Source: an uncultured Duganella sp. (lineage in GTDB: Bacteria; Pseudomonadota; Gammaproteobacteria; Burkholderiales; Burkholderiaceae). From it: 21,141 bases of DNA. The notes below the pieces were generated by a model that saw only the letters and a program-made list of their open reading frames with translations, did not search any database and was not told where the DNA came from. The number at the start of each line of letters is the position of its first letter. Position 1 is the first letter of the stretch. The position numbers and the translations under genes are program-made. Below, piece by piece: positions 15,232 to 21,141 of this stretch. The stretch is taken from the NCBI GenBank assembly GCA_946482635.1, contig CAMLSG010000079.1, positions 1 to 21,141 of the forward strand, in the 5' to 3' direction.

Positions 15232-15252
15232 AAATGGGGACGTACCCCATTT
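15232..15252 (+). terminator. Hairpin after phoR, possible terminator or REP-like element
   Basis: AAATGGGG (15232-15239) pairs with CCCCATTT (15245-15252) around ACGTA. It starts seven bases after the phoR stop and is followed by ATTAGG, so the 3' side AUUUAUU is moderately U-rich. From memory, the GGGGACGTACCCC core is a dispersed palindrome in betaproteobacterial genomes, so it may serve both as repeat and as 3' end of the pst-pho operon. Confidence 0.5.
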
Positions 15253-15258
15253 ATTAGG

Positions 15259-15291
15259 TAAAATCTGCTCGCCTAAAAAAACGAGCAGATT
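15259..15291 (+). promoter_or_regulatory. -10-like box and inverted repeat before the patatin gene
   Basis: TAAAAT (15259-15264) is a -10 candidate without a good -35. AATCTGCTCG (15262-15271) and CGAGCAGATT (15282-15291) are perfect ten-base arms around an A-rich loop, ending nine bases before the start codon. It could be an operator over the transcript start or an RNA hairpin hiding the ribosome-binding region, which shows no normal Shine-Dalgarno. Confidence 0.4.
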
Positions 15292-15300
15292 AACCACTAC

Positions 15301-16281
15301 ATGCACTTGAAACGTTTCGCTTTTGCCATCCTGGCTGCCGCAGCGCTGGCCGGGTGCCAGACTTCCCCAACTACCGTCTCCACCGACCTGCCGCCGCCGA
15401 TCAAATCGACCGACGTGCCGCTGGTCTCTGTTGAGCCGCCGGTGCAACCTCCTGTGGTACCGCCGGTTGCGCCAGTGCAGCGCAAGGTGAAGATCGGCCT
15501 CGCCCTCGGCGGCGGCGCCGCGCGCGGCTTCGCCCACATTGGCGTGATCAAGGCGCTGGAAGCCCAGGGCATCGTGCCGGATATCGTGGTCGGCACCAGC
15601 GCCGGCTCCGTCGTGGGCGCGCTTTACGCGGCCGGCAACGATGCCAAGGCCCTGCAGAAGATGGCGGTCGACCTCGACGAATCGGCCATTTCCGACTGGG
15701 CGCTGCCGCTGTTCGGCAAGTCCTCCGGCGTGCTGAAAGGCGAGGCGCTGCAATCCTTCGTCAACAAGGCGGTGGGCAACCGCACCATCGAAAAACTGAA
15801 GATGCCGTTCGGCGCCGTGGCGTCGGACCTGAAAACCGGCCAGCCTATCCTGTTCCAGCGCGGGAATACCGGCATGGCGGTGCGCGCCAGTTCGGCCGTG
15901 CCGGGCGTGTTCCAGCCGGTGAAGATCGGCGAACATACCTATGTCGACGGCGGCCTGGTGGCGCCGGTGCCGGTGCGCTTTGCGCGCGAAATGGGCGCGG
16001 AATTCATCATTGCGGTGAATATTTCGACCCAGGCTGAAGCCCAGGCCACCAATTCTTCGCTGGAGGTCATCATGCAGACCTTCTCCATCATGGGCCAGCG
16101 CATCAACCAGCTTGAATTGCGCGATGCCGACATCGTGATCCAGCCGCCGCTGGGCAAGATGGGCTCCGCCGAATTCACCAACCGCTCCGGCGCCATGCAG
16201 GCCGGCGAGCGTGCAACCCTGGCCGTCATGCCGCAACTGAAGCAGAAGCTGAAGGCGCGTCGCGAAACCCCGGCCCCATAA
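15301..16281 (+). CDS. Patatin-like phospholipase lipoprotein
   Basis: A 326-residue lipoprotein with a patatin Ser-Asp hydrolase domain. The signal peptide ends in lipobox LAGC with C19. Residues 20-60 form a Pro/Val-rich linker, and the domain runs from about 64 to 260. The oxyanion loop is GGGAARG (70-76), the nucleophile S100 is in GTSAGS, and the catalytic aspartate D216 is in DGGLVAPVP. The family cleaves acyl groups from lipids; the membrane anchor suggests envelope phospholipids, but the substrate is unknown. It resembles RssA/NTE-type bacterial patatins. It follows phoR by 75 bases and could work in lipid turnover under phosphate limitation, although no Pho box is seen. Complete and apparently functional. 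Confidence 0.88.
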   Translation: MHLKRFAFAILAAAALAGCQTSPTTVSTDLPPPIKSTDVPLVSVEPPVQPPVVPPVAPVQRKVKIGLALGGGAARGFAHIGVIKALEAQGIVPDIVVGTSAGSVVGALYAAGNDAKALQKMAVDLDESAISDWALPLFGKSSGVLKGEALQSFVNKAVGNRTIEKLKMPFGAVASDLKTGQPILFQRGNTGMAVRASSAVPGVFQPVKIGEHTYVDGGLVAPVPVRFAREMGAEFIIAVNISTQAEAQATNSSLEVIMQTFSIMGQRINQLELRDADIVIQPPLGKMGSAEFTNRSGAMQAGERATLAVMPQLKQKLKARRETPAP

Positions 16282-16299
16282 ATATCAGGAATCGAGAGA

Positions 16300-16704
16300 A
16301 TGATCACCAAGCCAGTGCTGTCCCTGGACGACATCAAGAAAATCGCCGCTGCCGCCGAAGCGGAAGCCATCAAGAATAACTGGGCCGTCACCATCGCCAT
16401 CGTCGACGACGGCGGCCACCTGCTGTGGCTGCAGCGCCTGGACGGCGCGGCGCCGCTGTCGTCGCATATCGCTCCTGCCAAGGCGCGCCTGTCGGCCCTG
16501 GGCCGCCGCGAAACCAAGATTTACGAAGACATGATCAATGGCGGCCGTACTTCCTTCGTCGGCGTGCCGATGGTGGAAGCGCCTCTGGAAGGCGGCGTCA
16601 ATATCGTGGTCGATGGCCATACCATCGGCGCGGTGGGCGTGTCGGGCGTGAAATCCAGCGAAGATGCACAAATTGCCAAGGCAGGTATTGCTGCACTGGC
16701 TTAA
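16300..16704 (+). CDS. GlcG/HbpS family protein (heme-binding-like, DUF336)
   Basis: A 134-residue single-domain protein with the GlcG/HbpS signature regions: SLDDIKKIAAAAEAEA at the start, VTIAIVDDGGHLLWLQRLDGA, KARLSALGRRETK, GGVNIVVDGHTIGAVGVSG, and SSEDAQIAKAGIAAL at the end. Some relatives bind heme and sense oxidative stress, others occur in glycolate or diol-utilisation loci; the function here is unknown. No signal peptide is present, so it is probably cytosolic. A GGAATCGAGAG ribosome site precedes ATG 16300, 18 bases after the patatin gene, so the two may be cotranscribed. Confidence 0.82.
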   Translation: MITKPVLSLDDIKKIAAAAEAEAIKNNWAVTIAIVDDGGHLLWLQRLDGAAPLSSHIAPAKARLSALGRRETKIYEDMINGGRTSFVGVPMVEAPLEGGVNIVVDGHTIGAVGVSGVKSSEDAQIAKAGIAALA

Positions 16705-16736
16705 GTCTTGCAATTGAGGCAATGACTTCCTAGAAT
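16703..16736 (+). promoter_or_regulatory. Promoter of the tandem binding-protein genes, with inverted repeat
   Basis: TTGCAA (16708-16713) and TAGAAT (16731-16736) are 17 bases apart, a good sigma-70 promoter 18 bases before the next start codon. An imperfect inverted repeat, AAGTC-TTGC (16703-16711) against GCAA-T-GACTT (16719-16728) with one bulged base, covers the -35 and spacer. It could be an operator, or a 3' hairpin of the preceding gene, whose stop it overlaps. Confidence 0.6.
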
Positions 16737-16753
16737 ACAGGCAAGGGGGAGTT

Positions 16754-17440
16754 ATGAGACTGCCGGTTGCCTTGCTGTTTTGCCCAATAATCCTTGCGGC
16801 GCCGCTGCATGCCGAAGAGCTGCAGCTGTCCGTCATCTCGCGCAGCACCACCCATGCCGACCTGTGGAAAGCGGCGGAAGTCGCTTTCCAGCGCGCCGGC
16901 ATCAATGCGGTGGTGCGCGAAGTGTCGCCCGAACGTTCCGCCGTGCTGGCCAATGAGGGCACGACCGATGGCGACGTCGGGCGCTCTTCCGGCCTCGAGA
17001 AAACCTACCCCAACCTGGTCCAGGTACCTGAGCCGATTTACCAATACGCGCCGACTGCCTTTACCTACAAGCGTTTCGACGTGACGGGCGGCTGGGAGTC
17101 CCTGCGCTCGCACACAGTCTGCATTCGCCGCGGCCTGCGCCAGACCGACCTGCGCACCAAGGACCTGGCGCGCCAGGTGCTGGCTGACGAAGCGACCATG
17201 TTGCGCATGCTGGCGGCCGGCGGCTGCGACGTAGCCGTCATGGAGCGCAATAATGCGCTGGCACGCGCCGCCATGACGGCGGATCCTCCGCTCCAGCGCC
17301 TGCTGCCGCCGATGGAAATCATGCCCCTCTATATCTACCTGCACAAGAGCCATGCGGCGCTGGTGCCCAAGGTGGCTGCCGCCCTGAAGCAGATGCGGGC
17401 CGACGGCACCATGCACAAGCTGCTCGGCGAAGGTGAGTAG
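16754..17440 (+). CDS. Periplasmic solute-binding-like protein, copy 1
   Basis: A 228-residue exported protein with a signal peptide (MRLPVALLFCPIILAAPLHA, cleavage about residue 20) and the fold pattern of family-3 (PBPb) solute-binding proteins: ELQLSVISRST start, VVREVSPERSAVLANEG, VPEPIYQYAPTAFTY and the MLRMLAAGGCDVAVM segment. The usual Arg/Asp amino-acid-binding residues are not clearly recognisable. C123 and C158 may form a periplasmic disulfide. A strong GGGGGAG ribosome site precedes ATG 16754. No permease or ATPase gene is adjacent, so it may be a sensor-type or orphan binding protein. The ligand is unknown. Followed after two bases by a paralogue. Confidence 0.75.
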   Translation: MRLPVALLFCPIILAAPLHAEELQLSVISRSTTHADLWKAAEVAFQRAGINAVVREVSPERSAVLANEGTTDGDVGRSSGLEKTYPNLVQVPEPIYQYAPTAFTYKRFDVTGGWESLRSHTVCIRRGLRQTDLRTKDLARQVLADEATMLRMLAAGGCDVAVMERNNALARAAMTADPPLQRLLPPMEIMPLYIYLHKSHAALVPKVAAALKQMRADGTMHKLLGEGE

Positions 17441-17442
17441 CG

Positions 17443-18090
17443 ATGAAAGTCCTGGCCACCTTGCTGTGCGCGCTGGTTTCGGCGCCGCTGCGAGGCCAGG
17501 ACTTGCAGCTTTTCGTCATTCCTGACACGCCGGCCCATCTCGAGGCCTGGCAAACCATTGAAGCAGCAGCCAAGCGTGCCGGGGTACGGGTGCAGATGCG
17601 GCCCTTGCCCGCGGAGCGCGGCATGGTGCTGGCCAATGAAGGAAAGCTGGACGGCGCCATCGGCCGCACCATGCTGGCCGCCAGCGGCTATGCGCAACTG
17701 GTGGCAGTGCCGGAGCCGGTCTATATCTATGCGCCGACGGCCTATTCCTATAAGAAGATCGACGTGTCGCACGGCTGGAAATCCCTGCGCGGCCATACGC
17801 TGTGCATGCGCCGCGGCTATAACTTTACCGAGGAACGCACCGCCGGGCTGCCGCGGCAGCGGCTGGACAATGACGCCTCCCTGTTGCGCATGCTGAAAGC
17901 CGGCGGCTGCGATATCGCCGTCATGGGCCGCAGTAACAAGGAAGTGCTGGCGATGCAGGGGCGCGACCCGGATTTGCTGCAATTGCTGCCCCCTTTGGAG
18001 GAGGTGCCGCTCTACCTGTTCCTGAACAAACGCCATGCGGGCCTGGTTTCACGCTTCGCCGAAGCGCTGAAGCAGGTAAAACGCGAATAG
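17443..18090 (+). CDS. Periplasmic solute-binding-like protein, copy 2
   Basis: A 215-residue paralogue of the preceding gene, alignable without large gaps, with about half of residues identical in the first hundred. Shared blocks are VLANEG, VPEP-Y-YAPTA, GW-SLR-HT-C-RRG, LLRML-AGGCD-AVM and LLPP. The cysteine pair is conserved (C121 and C156, the same 35-residue spacing as copy 1). The signal peptide MKVLATLLCALVSAPLRG is less regular, with no clear AxA site. It begins two bases after the copy 1 stop, so they are cotranscribed and arose by tandem duplication. Ligand unknown. The carA promoter starts eight bases beyond its stop. Confidence 0.75.
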   Translation: MKVLATLLCALVSAPLRGQDLQLFVIPDTPAHLEAWQTIEAAAKRAGVRVQMRPLPAERGMVLANEGKLDGAIGRTMLAASGYAQLVAVPEPVYIYAPTAYSYKKIDVSHGWKSLRGHTLCMRRGYNFTEERTAGLPRQRLDNDASLLRMLKAGGCDIAVMGRSNKEVLAMQGRDPDLLQLLPPLEEVPLYLFLNKRHAGLVSRFAEALKQVKRE

Positions 18091-18097
18091 GGCGGGC

Positions 18098-18126
18098 TTG
18101 CCGACGAGGGAACTTTGGGTTATAAT
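18098..18126 (+). promoter_or_regulatory. carAB promoter
   Basis: TTGCCG (18098-18103) and TATAAT (18121-18126) are separated by 17 bases. The -10 is perfect and the -35 has four of six matches. The transcript should begin near 18132, leaving a leader of about 138 bases before carA. This is the strongest promoter match in the window. Confidence 0.85.
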
Positions 18127-18131
18127 TCAAA

Positions 18132-18269
18132 GGTTTAGCCAATTACCATTCGACCGTAGCGCCTACCTCACACATCCATCATCATCTGACCCGCGAGCCC
18201 GGCATTGCGCCCGTACACCCGTGGGTTGTCTGAGTGGCGTCGCTACGGTAACTTAATCAGGAGTTGCCC
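18132..18269 (+). promoter_or_regulatory. Structured carA leader RNA, unclassified
   Basis: The leader has no gene but clear pairing potential. ACCGTAGCG (18153-18161) is perfectly complementary to CGCTACGGT (18241-18249) and encloses an internal domain of about 80 bases that holds smaller GC-rich stems, such as ACCC-GT-GGG near 18217. The right arm ends nine bases before the AGGAG ribosome site (18259-18263). That layout suits a leader sensing a pyrimidine, purine or arginine-related signal, as expected for carAB control. I do not recognise a known riboswitch class. Confidence 0.5.
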
Positions 18270-19433
18270 TTGCCGCCATTTTTTTCTGGCCCAGCCGTTC
18301 CAGCCATCCTGGCACTAGCCGACGGAACAATCTTTAAAGGTATTTCCATTGGCGCTGCCGGTCACACGACGGGCGAAGTCGTTTTCAATACTTCCATGAC
18401 GGGTTATCAGGAAATCCTGACCGATCCATCGTATTCCCGCCAGATCGTCACCCTGACTTACCCGCATATCGGCAACTACGGTATCAATACCGAAGACGTC
18501 GAAGCTTCCAAAGTCCACGCCGCAGGCCTGATCATCCGCGACCTGCCGCTGATCCACTCGAATTTCCGCTCCAGCCAATCGCTGACCGACTACCTGAAGG
18601 CCGAGAACATCGTCGCCATCGCCGGTATCGACACCCGCAAGCTGACCCGCGTGCTGCGCGAGAAGGGCGCCCAGGCCGGCGCCATCGTGACCGGCGTGCA
18701 GGGCAACGAGCCGTCCGTGCAGCAGGCGCTGGAACTGGCGCGCAGCTTCCCTGGCCTGGCGGGCATGGACCTGGCAAAAGTCGTGACCGTGCCGGAAGTG
18801 TACGAGTGGACCGAGACCGAATGGGAATTGGGCAAAGGCTATGGCAAGGTAGCCGATCCGAAGTTCCACGTGGTCGCCTACGACTTCGGCGTCAAGCGCA
18901 ACATCCTGCGCATGCTCGCTTCGCGCGGTTGCAAGGTGACCGTGGTGCCGGCGCAGACTTCCGCTGCCTACGTGCTGTCGCTGAACCCGGACGGCGTGTT
19001 CCTGTCCAATGGTCCCGGCGATCCTGAGCCATGCGATTACGCGATCGAAGCGACAAAAGTCTTCATGGAGAAGAAGATCCCGGTGTTCGGCATCTGCCTG
19101 GGCCACCAGATCATGGCACTGGCTTCCGGCGCCAAGACCCTGAAGATGAAGTTCGGCCACCACGGCGCCAACCACCCGGTGCAGGACCTGGACAGCAAGA
19201 AGGTGATGATCACCTCGCAGAACCACGGTTTCGCCGTGGATGCGGACACGCTGCCAGCCAACTGCCGCGTGACCCACGTGTCGCTGTTCGACGGTTCGCT
19301 GCAAGGCTTCGCCCGCACCGACGTGCCGGCATTCTGCTTCCAGGGCCACCCTGAAGCTTCGCCTGGCCCGACCGACGTCGCCTACCTGTTTGACCGCTTC
19401 ATCAACATGATGAATGCCGCGGAGAAGAAATAA
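18270..19433 (+). CDS. carA: Carbamoyl-phosphate synthase small (glutaminase) subunit
   Basis: A 387-residue class I glutamine amidotransferase that releases ammonia from glutamine and passes it to CarB for carbamoyl phosphate, the precursor of pyrimidines and arginine. The N-terminal CarA domain (about 10-150) begins [12 protein letters not shown]. In the glutaminase domain the nucleophile is C276 in FGICLGHQ, with H360 and E362 in GHPEASPGP. The start is taken as TTG 18270, six bases after AGGAG; an in-frame TTG at 18264 directly abuts AGGAG and is unlikely. No ATG is available near the conserved N-terminus. carB follows with no spacer. Confidence 0.94.
   Translation: MPPFFSGPAVPAILALADGTIFKGISIGAAGHTTGEVVFNTSMTGYQEILTDPSYSRQIVTLTYPHIGNYGINTEDVEASKVHAAGLIIRDLPLIHSNFRSSQSLTDYLKAENIVAIAGIDTRKLTRVLREKGAQAGAIVTGVQGNEPSVQQALELARSFPGLAGMDLAKVVTVPEVYEWTETEWELGKGYGKVADPKFHVVAYDFGVKRNILRMLASRGCKVTVVPAQTSAAYVLSLNPDGVFLSNGPGDPEPCDYAIEATKVFMEKKIPVFGICLGHQIMALASGAKTLKMKFGHHGANHPVQDLDSKKVMITSQNHGFAVDADTLPANCRVTHVSLFDGSLQGFARTDVPAFCFQGHPEASPGPTDVAYLFDRFINMMNAAEKK

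Positions 19434-21141
<1,708 letters not shown>

Noticed and set aside
13534..16236. Long minus-strand open frame (900 codons) across phoB, phoR and the patatin gene
   Set aside because: Same antisense artefact: composition biased to His, Arg, Gln and Ala, no recognisable domain, and full overlap with conserved genes.
18132..18269. Known riboswitch class in the carA leader (for example guanidine-type mini-ykkC)
   Set aside because: The paired small hairpins with conserved loops of that class are not seen, and nothing else matched a class I know. Kept only as an unclassified structured leader.

Overview
The window is a chromosomal stretch of a GC-rich betaproteobacterium, most likely Oxalobacteraceae (Massilia / Duganella / Janthinobacterium group). 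This is inferred from the protein sequences, the divergent lplT / alr-radA arrangement, the complete pstSCAB-phoU-phoB-phoR block and REP-like palindromes of a kind I associate with this family. No rRNA, tRNA, CRISPR array, insertion sequence or phage gene is visible. It reads as core genome, with some less familiar pieces between the core operons.

Left part (1-5900). lplT (lysophospholipid transporter, minus strand) is divergent from alr-radA (alanine racemase and the RadA recombination ATPase). Behind radA is a compact pair: a 106-residue PilZ-domain protein starting at TTG and a short FliD-like flagellar cap protein, with no other flagellar genes beside them. A roughly 290-base gap follows. 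It holds a perfect 16-base palindrome, a probable 38-residue membrane micropeptide on the minus strand and an 8-base-arm inverted repeat in that micropeptide's upstream region.

Centre (5900-15250) is a phosphate and polyphosphate module. ppk1 and sixA run leftwards as one operon; pstS, pstC, pstA, pstB, phoU, phoB and phoR run rightwards. The ppk-pstS gap contains two oppositely oriented Pho boxes made of TGTCAT-like units exactly 11 bases apart, so PhoB should drive polyphosphate synthesis and phosphate uptake together. PstSCAB imports phosphate, PhoU links transporter state to PhoR, PhoR phosphorylates PhoB, and PhoB acts on the boxes. The 194-base pstS-pstC gap is full of hairpins and REP-like palindromes, which could set PstS output above that of the membrane components.

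Right part (15250-21141). After a hairpin behind phoR come a patatin-like lipoprotein, a GlcG/HbpS-family protein and a tandem pair of related periplasmic solute-binding-like proteins with their own strong promoter. Then comes carA-carB (carbamoyl-phosphate synthetase), with a very good sigma-70 promoter, a leader of about 138 bases with long-range pairing, and a probable TTG start for carA. carB runs off the right edge.

No wholly new multi-gene system is evident. The items most worth following are the carA leader, the Pho-controlled ppk1-sixA pair (two phosphohistidine enzymes), the orphan PilZ/FliD-like pair, the tandem binding-protein paralogues with a conserved cysteine pair, and the 38-residue micropeptide.
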